A DNA stretch of 64,000 bases, taken from the NCBI RefSeq assembly GCF_027853915.1, contig NZ_JAQGLA010000037.1, positions 1 through 64,000 on the forward strand, in the 5' to 3' direction. Shown piece by piece: positions 37,203 to 48,748 of this stretch. Source of the stretch: Saccharopolyspora oryzae (lineage in GTDB: Bacteria; Actinomycetota; Actinomycetes; Mycobacteriales; Pseudonocardiaceae). The position numbers were made by a program, and so were the translations under genes. The stretch's first letter is position 1; every line of letters starts with the position of its first letter. Under the pieces are notes generated by a model. That model did no database searches. It saw nothing but the letters and a program-made list of their open reading frames with translations, and had not been told where the DNA came from.

Positions 37203-38849
37203 ATGGCGGAGCTGACGATCTCGTCGGACGAGATCCGCAGTGCGATCGAGAAGTACGTCTCCAGCTACTCCCCGGAGGTCAGCCGCGAGGAGGTCGGGGT
37301 CGTCACCGATACTGGTGACGGCATCGCCCATGTCGAGGGCCTGCCTTCGGTGATGACCGAGGAACTGCTGGAGTTCCCCGGCGGCATCTACGGTGTCGCG
37401 ATGAACCTGGAAGCCCAGGAAATCGGTGCGGTCATCCTGGGCGAGTCCGAGAAGATCGAGGAGGGCCAGGAGGTCAAGCGGACCGGCAAGGTCCTCTCGA
37501 TCCCGGTCGGCGACGGCTTCCTGGGCCGCGTGGTCAACCCGCTGGGTGACCCGATCGACGGACTCGGCGAGATCGAGGCCGAGGAGCAGCGCCCGCTGGA
37601 GCTGCAGGCGGCGACGGTCGTGCAGCGCAAGGGCGTGCACGAGCCGATGCAGACCGGCATCAAGGCCATCGACTCGATGACCCCCATCGGTCGCGGCCAG
37701 CGCCAGCTGATCATCGGTGACCGCAAGACCGGCAAGACCACGGTCGCGGTCGACACGATCATCAACCAGAAGAAGGCCTGGGCCACCGGCGACCCGGACA
37801 AGCAGGTCCGCTGCATCTACGTCGCGATCGGCCAGAAGGGCTCCACGATCGCCGGCGTGAAGCGGTCCCTCGAGGACGCCGGTGCGATGGACTACACCAC
37901 CATCGTCGCCGCCCCGGCCTCCGACTCGCCGGGTCTGAAGTGGCTGGCGCCGTACGCCGGTTCGGCCATCGGTCAGCACTGGATGTACCAGGGCAAGCAC
38001 GTCCTGATCATCTTCGACGACCTGACCAAGCAGGCCGAGGCGTACCGCGCGATCTCGCTGCTGCTGCGTCGTCCGCCGGGCCGCGAGGCCTACCCGGGTG
38101 ACGTCTTCTACCTGCACTCGCGCCTGCTCGAGCGCTGCGCGAAGCTGTCGGACGAGATGGGCGCCGGTTCGATGACGGGTCTGCCGATCATCGAGACCAA
38201 GGCGAACGACGTGTCGGCCTACATCCCGACCAACGTCATCTCGATCACCGACGGTCAGTGCTTCCTGCAGTCCGACCTGTTCAACGCCGGTCAGCGCCCC
38301 GCCATCGACGTCGGTATCTCGGTGTCGCGCGTTGGTGGTTCGGCGCAGATCAAGGCGATGAAGGGCGTCACCGGTTCGCTCCGGCTCGACCTGGCCCAGT
38401 ACCGCGAGCTGGAGGCCTTCTCGGCCTTCGCCTCCGACCTGGACGCCGCGTCGAAGGCGCAGCTGGACCGCGGTGCCCGCCTGATGGAGGTCCTGAAGCA
38501 GGGCCAGGGCGAGCCGCTCCCGGTCGAGGAAGAGGTCGTCTCCCTCTTCATCTCCACCAAGGGCCACCTGGACTCGGTGCCGGTCGCCGACGTGCGCCGC
38601 TTCGAGACCGAGTTCCTGGCGCACATGCGCCGGACCCACGAGACGACGCTCAAGGACATCGTCGAGACCGGCAAGCTGTCCGCGGACGGCGAGAAGTCGA
38701 TCGTGGACGCGGTCGAGGACTTCAAGAAGCAGTTCACCGCCTCGGACGGCGCCTCCGTGGCGCCGAGCGAGCCGGACGCCGAGGCGCTGGCCGCGGACGA
38801 GGTGGGCCAGGAGACCGTGAAGGTCAACCGACCCGCACCGAAGAAGTGA
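37203..38849 (+). CDS. atpA: ATP synthase F1 subunit alpha
   Basis: Protein of 548 aa. Non-catalytic nucleotide-binding subunit of F1. P-loop GDRKTGKT near residue 170, the ATPase alpha/beta signature [11 protein letters not shown], and an extended acidic C terminus typical of actinobacteria. The ATG follows a GAGGGCAGG-like site. Gene order atpH-A-G-D is standard. Confidence 0.97.
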   Translation: MAELTISSDEIRSAIEKYVSSYSPEVSREEVGVVTDTGDGIAHVEGLPSVMTEELLEFPGGIYGVAMNLEAQEIGAVILGESEKIEEGQEVKRTGKVLSIPVGDGFLGRVVNPLGDPIDGLGEIEAEEQRPLELQAATVVQRKGVHEPMQTGIKAIDSMTPIGRGQRQLIIGDRKTGKTTVAVDTIINQKKAWATGDPDKQVRCIYVAIGQKGSTIAGVKRSLEDAGAMDYTTIVAAPASDSPGLKWLAPYAGSAIGQHWMYQGKHVLIIFDDLTKQAEAYRAISLLLRRPPGREAYPGDVFYLHSRLLERCAKLSDEMGAGSMTGLPIIETKANDVSAYIPTNVISITDGQCFLQSDLFNAGQRPAIDVGISVSRVGGSAQIKAMKGVTGSLRLDLAQYRELEAFSAFASDLDAASKAQLDRGARLMEVLKQGQGEPLPVEEEVVSLFISTKGHLDSVPVADVRRFETEFLAHMRRTHETTLKDIVETGKLSADGEKSIVDAVEDFKKQFTASDGASVAPSEPDAEALAADEVGQETVKVNRPAPKK

Positions 38850-38853
38850 CGTA

Positions 38854-41215
<2,362 letters not shown>

Positions 41216-41247
41216 GCGCACGACCCCGCTAGGGGTCCGCACGAACC

Positions 41248-41288
41248 GGCAACGGGGTCGAGGTCCGACGGGCCTCGACCCCGTTGCC
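41248..41288 (+). terminator. Strong hairpin between atpD and atpC
   Basis: Perfect 16-bp stem GGCAACGGGGTCGAGG / CCTCGACCCCGTTGCC, 9-base loop, 33 bases after the atpD stop codon. No U tract. Either a terminator with partial read-through or a processing/stability hairpin. Confidence 0.75.
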
Positions 41289-41375
41289 GCAAGCAAGCCT
41301 TCCCGCCCGGCCAGTCACGATCGCCCTGGTGGCACCGGATAGACTGCGGGCAAACACCCGACAAAGGAGACGCGC

Positions 41376-41741
41376 GTGGCCAACATGTCCGTCCAACTGG
41401 TCGCCGTCGAGCGCCGCCTGTGGTCCGGGGAAGCGACCGCTGTTGTCGCGCAGACCACCGAGGGAGAGATCGGTGTCCTGCCGGGGCACGAGCCGCTGCT
41501 CGGTGAGCTGATCGAGGGCGGTGTGGTGCGCATCACCACTGCCGACAAGGAGACCGTGACCGCTGCGGTCCACGGCGGGTTCCTGTCGGTCACCGCGAAC
41601 GGTGTGAGCGTGCTGGCCGAGTCCGCGGAGCTGGCCGACGAGATCGACGTCGCGCAGGCCCGCCAGGACGCCAAGAGCGAGGACGAGCAGGCCCGAGCAC
41701 GGGCTGCGAGCCGATTGCGAGCAGCCGGTCACGCGGCCTGA
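41376..41741 (+). CDS. atpC: ATP synthase F1 subunit epsilon
   Basis: Protein of 121 aa. N-terminal beta sandwich ([16 protein letters not shown]) is complete; the C-terminal helical part is short, as in mycobacteria and other actinobacteria. GTG start with AAAGGAG 9 bases upstream. The 160-bp gap from atpD holds a 16-bp hairpin and a TAGACT (about 41340), so a second promoter is possible. Confidence 0.95.
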   Translation: MANMSVQLVAVERRLWSGEATAVVAQTTEGEIGVLPGHEPLLGELIEGGVVRITTADKETVTAAVHGGFLSVTANGVSVLAESAELADEIDVAQARQDAKSEDEQARARAASRLRAAGHAA

Positions 41742-41753
41742 TCCGGGCCTGGC

Positions 41754-42191
41754 ATGGGCTCCCCGGTCGTGTGGTTCGTGGTGGCGTTAGGGCTGCTGCT
41801 GGTGGCAGCCCTGGTCGTTGCCGGGCTCGCCTGGCGGCGGCTCCGGGAACTGCGCGCCGGGGGCATCGACGTGGCGCTGCGTATCAGCAAGGACGGCGCG
41901 GGTCGGGGCTGGCACCTGGGTGTGGCGCACTACCGGGGCGAGGAGTTCGCCTGGTACCGCGTGCTGAGCCTGCGGTCGGGGCCGAACTGGGTGATCAACC
42001 GCCGCAACGTGGAGATCGCCCAGCGGCGCGAGCCGACGACGGCGGAGGCGTACGCGATGCCCGCCGGTTCGACCGTGCTGGACCTGACCGGTCCGGATCT
42101 GGAGCTGGCGATGGGGCGCGATGCGCTGACCGGTTTCCTGTCCTGGCTCGAGTCGGCGCCGCCCGGCCATTCGGTGCCGTGGGCGTCCTGA
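41754..42191 (+). CDS. DUF2550 membrane-anchored protein
   Basis: Protein of 145 aa with one N-terminal transmembrane helix and a cytoplasmic domain with GWHLGVAHYRGEEFAWYRV, matching DUF2550. This family is conserved directly after atpC in actinobacteria; function unknown. Starts 12 bases after the atpC stop codon and ends before a U-tract terminator. Confidence 0.9.
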   Translation: MGSPVVWFVVALGLLLVAALVVAGLAWRRLRELRAGGIDVALRISKDGAGRGWHLGVAHYRGEEFAWYRVLSLRSGPNWVINRRNVEIAQRREPTTAEAYAMPAGSTVLDLTGPDLELAMGRDALTGFLSWLESAPPGHSVPWAS

Positions 42192-42212
42192 GCGCCGGTC
42201 GAAGAGCTTTTC

Positions 42213-42243
42213 AGCGGGGTCCGCTTTCCGGGCCCCGCTTTTT
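42213..42243 (+). terminator. Terminator of the atp operon
   Basis: Stem AGCGGGG / CCCCGCT with extra pairs, followed by TTTTTC. Lies between convergent DUF2550 and LysR genes. Confidence 0.8.
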
Positions 42244-43145
42244 CACGCCCTGCTCAAGTCGTGGCTGATGTCGTGGAGCAGTTGGAGGAACACCTCGGTC
42301 AGCGGTGCGTGCCTGGTGCTGGTCGGCACGGCGGCGTGGATGCGCCGGTGCAGCCCGGACGCGAGCGGCCGGTGGGTGGTGCCCGGAGCGCCTGCGATGG
42401 CCAGGCGCGGGATGAACGAGACGGCCACGCCGGCTGACACCACGGCCTCGGCGACGGCGTAGGACTCGAACTCGAACGCGACCCGCGGAGCGAAGCCCTC
42501 GGCGCGCGCGGCGGTTTCGAGCTGCTGGCGGTTCGGGAGGTCCATCGGCGCGCTGGCCCAGGTGTCGTCGCGGAAGTCCACGAGCTGCGGCGAGGTGTTC
42601 CCGGCGCGCGGATGGTCGGTGGGGAGCACCGCGTGGACCGGGTCGTCCAGCAGGTGCACGAGGCGGACGCCTGGTTGCGCCTCCAGCGGCTCGGTGTACT
42701 CGCCGACCAGTGCGAGGTCCAGGCGGTGCTCCGCGACCCGCTCGATGCCGTTGGCCGGGCCGAGGTCGACGACGGACAGCTCGGCGTCGGGGTGGCGGTG
42801 GCGCATCGCGGCCAGCGCCTCGGGGAGCAGTGCGAGCCCCGCGGTGGGGAAGGCGCCGAGGCGGAGCCGGTTGCGGTGCTCGTCGCGGAAGCGCTGGGCG
42901 TCGCTGGTGGCGTCGTGCAGCGCGGCGGCGATGCGTTCCGCGCGTTCGGCCATGCGGGAGCCCAGCGGGGTCAGGCGGACGCCGTGGGGGAGTCGCTCGA
43001 CCAGTTGGGCGCCGACCTCGTCCTCCAGGCGGATCAGCTGCTGGGACACCGCCGGTGGGGTGCGGCCGAGCTGTTCGGCGGCGCGGGTCACGCTGCCGTG
43101 TTCGCGCAGCGCCAGCAGGACGAGGAGCCGGGACGGGTCGAGCAT
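42243..43145 (-). CDS. LysR-family transcriptional regulator
   Basis: Protein of 300 aa. N-terminal winged HTH (LREHGSVTRAAEQLGRTPPAVSQQLIRLE) and a C-terminal periplasmic-binding-protein-like effector domain. Divergent from a GNAT gene with 71 bases between; an inverted repeat GTTCAC..GTGAAC there may be its site, so the acetyltransferase is the likely target. Effector unknown. Confidence 0.92.
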   Translation of the reverse strand: MLDPSRLLVLLALREHGSVTRAAEQLGRTPPAVSQQLIRLEDEVGAQLVERLPHGVRLTPLGSRMAERAERIAAALHDATSDAQRFRDEHRNRLRLGAFPTAGLALLPEALAAMRHRHPDAELSVVDLGPANGIERVAEHRLDLALVGEYTEPLEAQPGVRLVHLLDDPVHAVLPTDHPRAGNTSPQLVDFRDDTWASAPMDLPNRQQLETAARAEGFAPRVAFEFESYAVAEAVVSAGVAVSFIPRLAIAGAPGTTHRPLASGLHRRIHAAVPTSTRHAPLTEVFLQLLHDISHDLSRA

Positions 43146-43149
43146 GAAG

Positions 43150-43191
43150 GTTCACTTTACGCGCCCCAAGAATCGATAACTGGATGTGAAC
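43150..43191. promoter_or_regulatory. Inverted repeat in LysR/GNAT spacer
   Basis: GTTCAC (43150-43155) and GTGAAC (43186-43191), 6-bp arms 30 bases apart, spanning most of the divergent spacer. Spacing fits tetrameric LysR binding to two sites, but the arms are short. Confidence 0.35.
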
Positions 43192-43216
43192 GGGCGGTCG
43201 GGGAAAGACTGGGGGC

Positions 43217-43693
43217 GTGACCAAGCAGGCCAGTTTCACGATCGAACTCGAACCCATCGACAGCCCGGACGCGCAGCAGGCGCTCGGCGAGTACGTCGCC
43301 GAGCTGGACCGGCGCTTCCCGAGCGGGTTCGACACCTCCCGCGCCGCCCCACCGGCCAAGAGCGACTTCGTCCCGCCCGCGGGGGCGTTCCTGGTGGTGC
43401 GCGTCGACGGGCGGGTCCTCGGCTGCGGCGCGGTGCGCACCGAGCCGGACGGCGTCGGGGAGATCAGGCGCATGTGGATCTCGCCGGAGCTGCGGGGGAG
43501 AGGTGCCGGGCGGGCGCTGCTCGCCGAGCTGGAGGAGCAGGCCCGGCAGCTCGGCTGCGACCGGGTCCGGTTGGACACCGCGGCGGAGCTGCGCGAGGCA
43601 CGAGCCCTCTACGACTCGGCGGGATACCGGGAGATCCCGGCCTACAACGACAACGAGTACGCGCGGCACTGGTACGAAAAAGCGCTGGGGTGA
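43217..43693 (+). CDS. GNAT-family N-acetyltransferase
   Basis: Protein of 158 aa with the acetyl-CoA loop RGRGAGRALL and the C-terminal GNAT strand/helix ARALYDSAGYREIP. Acceptor unknown. GTG start; AAGACT ends 6 bases upstream and no ribosome binding site is visible. Divergent from the LysR gene, which probably controls it. A second, distinct GNAT gene follows 28 bases downstream. Confidence 0.9.
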   Translation: MTKQASFTIELEPIDSPDAQQALGEYVAELDRRFPSGFDTSRAAPPAKSDFVPPAGAFLVVRVDGRVLGCGAVRTEPDGVGEIRRMWISPELRGRGAGRALLAELEEQARQLGCDRVRLDTAAELREARALYDSAGYREIPAYNDNEYARHWYEKALG

Positions 43694-43721
43694 TCCGAAG
43701 GCGTCGAACTACTCTCCCGGG

Positions 43722-44192
43722 GTGCGCATCGAGATCGTCGACTACGACCACCCGGACTCCCAGCAGCTGATCGAGGTCCTGCAACAGGAGTACGTCGACC
43801 GCTACGGCGAGGAGGACGTCACCGCGGTCGATCCGGCCGAGTTCCGGCCACCGCAGGGGCTGTTCCTGCTCGGCTACTCGGACGGCCGCCCGGTCGGTTC
43901 GGGCGGGTGGCGCGCCCGCGAGGGCGATGAGCCGGGACTCCAGGACGGCGATGCCGAGATGAAGCGGCTGTTCATCGTGGCCGAGGCGCGTGGCAGCGGC
44001 CTGTCGCGGCAGCTGCTCGCCGAGCTGGAGCACACCGCCGCGAAGGCCGGCCGCAAGCGCATGGTGCTGGAGACCGGTGAGCGCCAGCCGGAGGCGATCG
44101 GCCTCTACACCTCCGCCGGCTACGCGGAGATCGAGAAGTTCGGCGCGTACCGGGACGATCCGCTGAGCCGCTGCTACGCCAAGGAGCTGTAG
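43722..44192 (+). CDS. GNAT-family N-acetyltransferase (second)
   Basis: Protein of 156 aa with GNAT motif A (KRLFIVAEARGSGLSRQLL) and motif B (AIGLYTSAGYAEIEKFGAY). It is only loosely similar to its upstream neighbour. GTG 43722 lies 6 bases after TACTCT (43710-43715) with no ribosome binding site, so it may have its own leaderless transcript. Its stop codon abuts the convergent pduO gene. Confidence 0.88.
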   Translation: MRIEIVDYDHPDSQQLIEVLQQEYVDRYGEEDVTAVDPAEFRPPQGLFLLGYSDGRPVGSGGWRAREGDEPGLQDGDAEMKRLFIVAEARGSGLSRQLLAELEHTAAKAGRKRMVLETGERQPEAIGLYTSAGYAEIEKFGAYRDDPLSRCYAKEL

Positions 44193-44765
44193 CTAGGCGT
44201 TCCCGCCCGGCTTCCAGAGCACGTCGCCGTCCGGGTTGGCCACGCGCGCCAGGATGAACAGCAGGTCCGACAGCCGGTTCAGGTACTTCGCCGGCAGCGG
44301 TGAGGTGCGCTCCTCGTCGGCTTCCTGCAGCGCCCACGCAGAGCGCTCGGCCCGACGGGCCACGCAGCGCGCCTGGTGCAGCAGCGCCCCGCCCGGAGTG
44401 CCGCCGGGCAGGATGAACGAGTCCAGCTTGCCGAGCCGCTCGTTGAACTCGTCGCACCAGCCCTCGAGCCGGTCGACGTAGTTCTGGGTGATGCGCAGCG
44501 GCGGGTACTTCGGGTTCTCCGCGATCGGGGTGGACAGGTCCGCGCCCACGTCGAACAGGTCGTTCTGCACCGCGCGCAGCACCGCGACGACGTCTTCGCC
44601 GAGGTCAGCGGTGGCCAGTGCCACGCCGAGCACCGAGTTGGTCTCGTCCACGTCGGCGTAGGCGACCAGCCGCGGATCGGTCTTGTGCACCTTGGAGTTG
44701 TCCGACAGCCGGGTCGTGCCGGAATCCCCGGCCCGCGTGTAGATCTTCGTGAGGTGGACAGCCAT
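44193..44765 (-). CDS. ATP:cob(I)alamin adenosyltransferase (PduO type)
   Basis: Protein of 190 aa. It transfers adenosyl from ATP to Co(I) corrinoid to make adenosylcobalamin. N-terminal P-loop-like segment [21 protein letters not shown], and the C-terminal [10 protein letters not shown] and [12 protein letters not shown] motifs. ATG 44765 lies 6 bases after TAGGCT on the - strand and has no ribosome binding site, so it is probably leaderless. Divergent from murA. Confidence 0.95.
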   Translation of the reverse strand: MAVHLTKIYTRAGDSGTTRLSDNSKVHKTDPRLVAYADVDETNSVLGVALATADLGEDVVAVLRAVQNDLFDVGADLSTPIAENPKYPPLRITQNYVDRLEGWCDEFNERLGKLDSFILPGGTPGGALLHQARCVARRAERSAWALQEADEERTSPLPAKYLNRLSDLLFILARVANPDGDVLWKPGGNA

Positions 44766-44867
44766 GCCGACAGCCTAGGCGGGCGGGCCGGGGAGGTTCC
44801 CGGTTTGTCGGCCTCCCGGCGCACCCGCCCCGATGGCGGTGGTGGGCGGGCCGTAACCTCGATGCTC

Positions 44868-46124
44868 GTGAGTGAGCACTTCCGGGTACACGGCGGAGCG
44901 CGTCTCGTCGGCGAGGTCGACGTGGTCGGTGCGAAGAACAGCGTGTTGAAGCTGATGGCGGCCGCGCTGTTGGCGGAGGGCACGACGACGATCGTCAACT
45001 GCCCGGAGATCCTCGACGTTCCGCTGATGGCCGACGTGCTGCGCAGCCTCGGCTGCGACGTGTCGATCGACGGCGGCACGGTGAACATCACGACGCCCGC
45101 GGAGATCAGCCACGAGGCGGTTTCGCCGTCGATGGGCAAGCTGCGCGCCTCGGTGTGCGTGCTCGGACCGCTGGTGGCCCGCTGCCGCCGCGCGGTCGTG
45201 ACGCTGCCGGGCGGCGACGCGATCGGGTCCCGGCCGCTGGACATGCACCAGAACGGTTTGCGGCAGCTGGGCGCGACCAGCCACATCGAGCACGGCGCGG
45301 TGGTCGCCGAGGCGGAGAACCTGCGCGGCGCCCAGATCTGGCTGGACTTCCCGAGCGTGGGCGCGACGGAGAACATCCTGATGGCCGCGGTGCTGGCCGA
45401 GGGCACCACGGTGATCGACAACGCGGCCCGCGAGCCGGAGATCATCGACCTGTGCGTGATGCTGCAGCAGATGGGCGCCAAGATCGAGGGTGCCGGCACG
45501 TCCACGCTGACGGTGCACGGCGTGACCGCGCTCAAGGCGGTCGAGCACCGCGTGATCGGCGACCGGATCGTCGGTGCGACCTGGGCTTTCGCCGCTGCGG
45601 CGACCCGCGGTGACATCACGGTGCGCGGGGTGGACCCCGGCTACGTGAACCTGGTGCTGGAGAAGCTGCGCAGCGCTGGTGCGGAGGTGACCACCGGCGA
45701 GGAGAGCTTCCGCGTGGTGATGCACGGCCGCCCGCACGCGGTGGACTTCGTCACCCTGCCCTACCCGGGCTTCCCGACCGACCTGCAGCCGATGGCGCTG
45801 GCGCTGTCCGCGGTGGCCGACGGCACGTCGATGATCACCGAGAACCTGTTCGAGTCCCGGTTCCGGTTCATCGAGGAGCTCGTGCGGATGGGCGCCGACG
45901 GGCGCACCGACGGCCACCACGCGGTCGTGCGCGGGCTGGACCGGCTTTCCAGCGCCCCGGTGTGGGCGACGGACATCCGCGCCGGTGTGGGCCTGGTGCT
46001 GGCGGGTCTGTGCGCGGACGGCGTGACCGAGGTGTGGGACGTTTTCCACATCGACCGCGGTTACCCGAACTTCGTGGAGAACCTGCGCAGCCTGGGCGCG
46101 GACATCGAGCGCGTGACCGACTGA
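44868..46124 (+). CDS. murA: UDP-N-acetylglucosamine 1-carboxyvinyltransferase (MurA)
   Basis: Protein of 418 aa, first committed step of peptidoglycan synthesis. Substrate motifs [15 protein letters not shown] and [13 protein letters not shown] are intact. The active-site loop reads [11 protein letters not shown]: Asp replaces the usual Cys. The same change in Mycobacterium and Chlamydia MurA gives intrinsic fosfomycin resistance while keeping activity. GTG 44868 aligns with family N termini and lies 8 bases after TAACCT (44854-44859), pointing to a leaderless mRNA; ATG 44862 is an alternative. Confidence 0.95.
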   Translation: MSEHFRVHGGARLVGEVDVVGAKNSVLKLMAAALLAEGTTTIVNCPEILDVPLMADVLRSLGCDVSIDGGTVNITTPAEISHEAVSPSMGKLRASVCVLGPLVARCRRAVVTLPGGDAIGSRPLDMHQNGLRQLGATSHIEHGAVVAEAENLRGAQIWLDFPSVGATENILMAAVLAEGTTVIDNAAREPEIIDLCVMLQQMGAKIEGAGTSTLTVHGVTALKAVEHRVIGDRIVGATWAFAAAATRGDITVRGVDPGYVNLVLEKLRSAGAEVTTGEESFRVVMHGRPHAVDFVTLPYPGFPTDLQPMALALSAVADGTSMITENLFESRFRFIEELVRMGADGRTDGHHAVVRGLDRLSSAPVWATDIRAGVGLVLAGLCADGVTEVWDVFHIDRGYPNFVENLRSLGADIERVTD

Positions 46125-46134
46125 TCTCGCGCGG

Positions 46135-46674
46135 TCACGCCGGGTTCCGGCGTTCGTGCAGCAGGAGCAGGGTGTAGGCCGCGATCGACTGCGCGTCGGT
46201 GATCTCCTCCGCGGCGATCATCTTCTCGAATTCGGTGCGGTTGAACCACGCGGTGCGCATGTCCTGTTCCTCGTGTTCCCGTTCGTGCGCGCCGGTGGTC
46301 AGGCCGGTCGCGAGGTACACGCGTCCGCGTTGGCTGGACATGCCCGGTGCGACGTCCAGGGTGCCGAGGTCGACCATGTTCGCCGCTCGCAGGCCGGTTT
46401 CCTCGCGGAGTTCGCGGGCGGCGAGTTCGGCGGTGTCGATGTCGATCCGGTCGGGTGCGGTGCCTTGCGGGAATTCCCAGCGGCGCAGGCCCAGCGGGTA
46501 GCGGTACTGCTCGACGAGGTGGAGCCGGTCCCCGTCGAGCGGGATCACCAGCGCGTAGTGGGGTTTGTCGACGACCCCGTAGATCCCTTCGGAGCCGTCG
46601 TCCCGGCGCACCCCGTCTTCGCGCACCGACATCCACGGATTCGCGTACACCTCGCGGCTGCTCGTCTGCTCCAT
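46135..46674 (-). CDS. NUDIX hydrolase
   Basis: Protein of 179 aa with a NUDIX fold; the box has RELREETGL with a somewhat altered spacing from the upstream glycine (FPQGTAPDR). The surrounding pattern (VVDKPHYALVIPLDGDRLHLVEQYRYPL) resembles ADP-ribose pyrophosphatases; substrate uncertain. ATG 46674 begins the METQ-like N terminus. Downstream of the HNH gene in the same direction with a 46-base gap; convergent with murA. Confidence 0.85.
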   Translation of the reverse strand: MEQTSSREVYANPWMSVREDGVRRDDGSEGIYGVVDKPHYALVIPLDGDRLHLVEQYRYPLGLRRWEFPQGTAPDRIDIDTAELAARELREETGLRAANMVDLGTLDVAPGMSSQRGRVYLATGLTTGAHEREHEEQDMRTAWFNRTEFEKMIAAEEITDAQSIAAYTLLLLHERRNPA

Positions 46675-46720
46675 GCCGCCATGGTGCCGGAAGGCAGGCG
46701 CGCGGGGTCGACGCGCCTGC

Positions 46721-48085
46721 TCAGCCGGCAAGCGCGTGCGCGGGTCCGCGCGGTCTCGGCAGGTGCCGTTCGATGAGCGCGCGGTGCTGGGCCGGTGTCG
46801 CCCGGCCGCCTGGTCGCGGTGTTCGTGACGGGTCCACTGTGGATGGTGGGGTGAAGGTGGGGCGCCCGTCGTGCACGGCGATCTCCCACCGCTGGCCGTG
46901 CACCGTGCGGTGGTGGTGTCCGCAGAGCATGACCAGGTTCGACAGGTCGGTGGGCCCGCCGTCGATCCAGGACACGATGTGGTGCGCGTCGGGTGCCCCG
47001 GGCGGTCGATCGCAGCCGGGGAAGGCGCAAACGCCGTCGCGCTGGAGCAGCGCGGCACGGATGTGGGCGGGCGCGGTGCGCTTGGTCCGGCCCATGTCGA
47101 GGGGGATCCCGTCGCTGTCGAGGACCATCGGCAGCACCTCGCAGTCGCAGGCGATGCGGCGGATGTTCTCGGCGGTGATCGACCGATCGGTGGCGTCCAG
47201 GGTCCCGGGCATGCCGTCTTCGTCGCCCCGGTCGAGGCCGCGCTTGAGCTCGTCGAAGTCGACGGTGACGGTCAGGTGCGGGCGCTGGCCACCCGCTCGC
47301 GGCATCTCGTCGGAACCCGCGGCCAGGTCCAGGATCGCGCCGAGCGCATCGGCGTTGCGCTGACCGGCGGTGCGGGGGTCCTTCTCGCCGTCGAGCTCCG
47401 GTCGGGGCGCGGCCAGCGGCTCGACCAGGGCGGCGAACTTCGCCCCGGTCTCGCGGTCGAGGCGCGCTTTGATGACCATCATGCCGTCGCGCGCGGTGGT
47501 GTAGTGCAGTTCCCGCGCTTCGTGCTGGTTCTCCTCGTCGCGGTAGGCCCCGTCCTGGTCCAGCAGGTAGCGGAGCCGCTCGGCGATGATCGCCAGCTCC
47601 CGCGGCGGCATCTGCCGCGCCCATCCGGCCAGCATCGAATCGACCTCGGCCAGCCTGTGGCACCGCGCGTGCTCAGGGAGCTTCTTGATCCCGGCGACGA
47701 TCACGCGTGCGTGCTCCAGGCCGATCGCACCTTCGGCCATGGCGGCTGCGGTGGCGGGGAGATCGGCGGCGACGGGCTCGCCGTGGAGCGTCGCGCGGTC
47801 CTCGACGTTGTGCGCAACGGCGACGCGCCCCCTGGCATCGCGGTAGTCGATGTTGAGCAGGCCCTGCAACCAAGCAGGCATCGACCGCGCCCCGTGCTCC
47901 CCGAACAGCCCGCGACATTCGGCCTCGGCGATCAGCCGGAGCTGCTCGAACATGGCCGCCCGCATGGACTCCTCCAGCTCCTGGATCCGGGCGACGACGT
48001 CGGCATCAGTCCAGGACACCGGAGCCGACCGCGCACCGGCCTCGGCGCCCTCGGCGGCGTCGGAAACGCTCATCAACGGTGTCAT
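46721..48085 (-). CDS. DUF222 / HNH endonuclease-domain protein (13E12 type)
   Basis: Protein of 454 aa. The N-terminal two-thirds match DUF222; the C-terminal HNH domain has CAFPGCDRPP, DAHHIVSWIDGGPT and NLVMLCGHHHRTVH, with Cys and His residues for zinc and catalysis. This family (REP13E12-like) occurs in many copies in actinobacterial genomes, but its role is unresolved. ATG 48085 or 48073. The upstream region has two small dyads (48104-48117 and about 48121-48135). Confidence 0.9.
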   Translation of the reverse strand: MTPLMSVSDAAEGAEAGARSAPVSWTDADVVARIQELEESMRAAMFEQLRLIAEAECRGLFGEHGARSMPAWLQGLLNIDYRDARGRVAVAHNVEDRATLHGEPVAADLPATAAAMAEGAIGLEHARVIVAGIKKLPEHARCHRLAEVDSMLAGWARQMPPRELAIIAERLRYLLDQDGAYRDEENQHEARELHYTTARDGMMVIKARLDRETGAKFAALVEPLAAPRPELDGEKDPRTAGQRNADALGAILDLAAGSDEMPRAGGQRPHLTVTVDFDELKRGLDRGDEDGMPGTLDATDRSITAENIRRIACDCEVLPMVLDSDGIPLDMGRTKRTAPAHIRAALLQRDGVCAFPGCDRPPGAPDAHHIVSWIDGGPTDLSNLVMLCGHHHRTVHGQRWEIAVHDGRPTFTPPSTVDPSRTPRPGGRATPAQHRALIERHLPRPRGPAHALAG

Positions 48086-48748
48086 GCCTCAATGATCCCG
48101 AATCGAACAATCGTTCGCATGCGATTTACGATCGCTTGATCAGGTGAAAACTCGCATGCAAACGCGAAAACCGTTACAGGACAGGGGTAAACGACCCGCG
48201 TTTGATCTAGGCCTGCCGCTAGGTCGACGAACGCTCCAGTCCCGGAGATCAGCTTCCGAAGACCGCTCTTCAAGCTCGGAGATGACGTCCGCGCGACAAC
48301 GACACCCCCCGCACGTTCCGCTGCAACCGACGCGTATCCCCAAAAACGCGTTCAGCCGCGATCGAGAACCCGAGCCAACCCCAGCCATCCCCCCGCATCG
48401 TTCAGCCGAGCCGCACCACGCCCGCTCGCACGGCGAAACCACCCACGCCCCACCCGCCCCCCACGGTCAGCCCCCGCGAGCGAAGCGCAGCAATCCCACA
48501 ACGAGCCATCCCCGCGACCCAAAGCCAAACTGGGGGCTGCGGGCCGGATGTCAAGCCTGAAACCCCGAAGGGGCGGCCGTCAGGCCGGGCTTGACATCCG
48601 GACCGCGGCCCCAAAAATCCGACCAAGCGGGGATGGCCCAGCACGGCGGAACATCCACCAGCCCCAACCACGACCAATCCCGAAACGCAAGGAACAAACC
48701 CGAAAACCCCAACCCAGGCCGAACGAGAAACCCGAGGAGGAGACCCCA
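48086..48748. other. 663-bp intergenic region between HNH gene and glucosidase gene
   Basis: Divergent spacer. It holds dyad CGAAC-AATC-GTTCG (48104-48117), GCGAT-TTACG-ATCGC just after it, and the long hairpin 48544-48601. The + strand is unusually rich in A and C with poor codon bias; reading frames across it have no ribosome binding site and look non-coding. The glucosidase ribosome binding site GAGGAGGA lies at its right end. Confidence 0.65.
48544..48601. repeat. Long imperfect hairpin with nested stems
   Basis: Outer 14-bp perfect arms CCGGATGTCAAGCC (48544-48557) and GGCTTGACATCCGG (48588-48601). The inner 30 bases hold CCTGA/TCAGG and CCCC-GAAG-GGGC pairings. The arm sequence includes TTGACA. 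It could be a terminator, a RIP/REP-like intergenic repeat or a cruciform regulatory site. Confidence 0.75.

Noticed and set aside
48144-48560. 138-codon frame on + upstream of the glucosidase
   Set aside because: No ribosome binding site, atypical A/C-rich codon use, and it runs into the hairpin at 48544.
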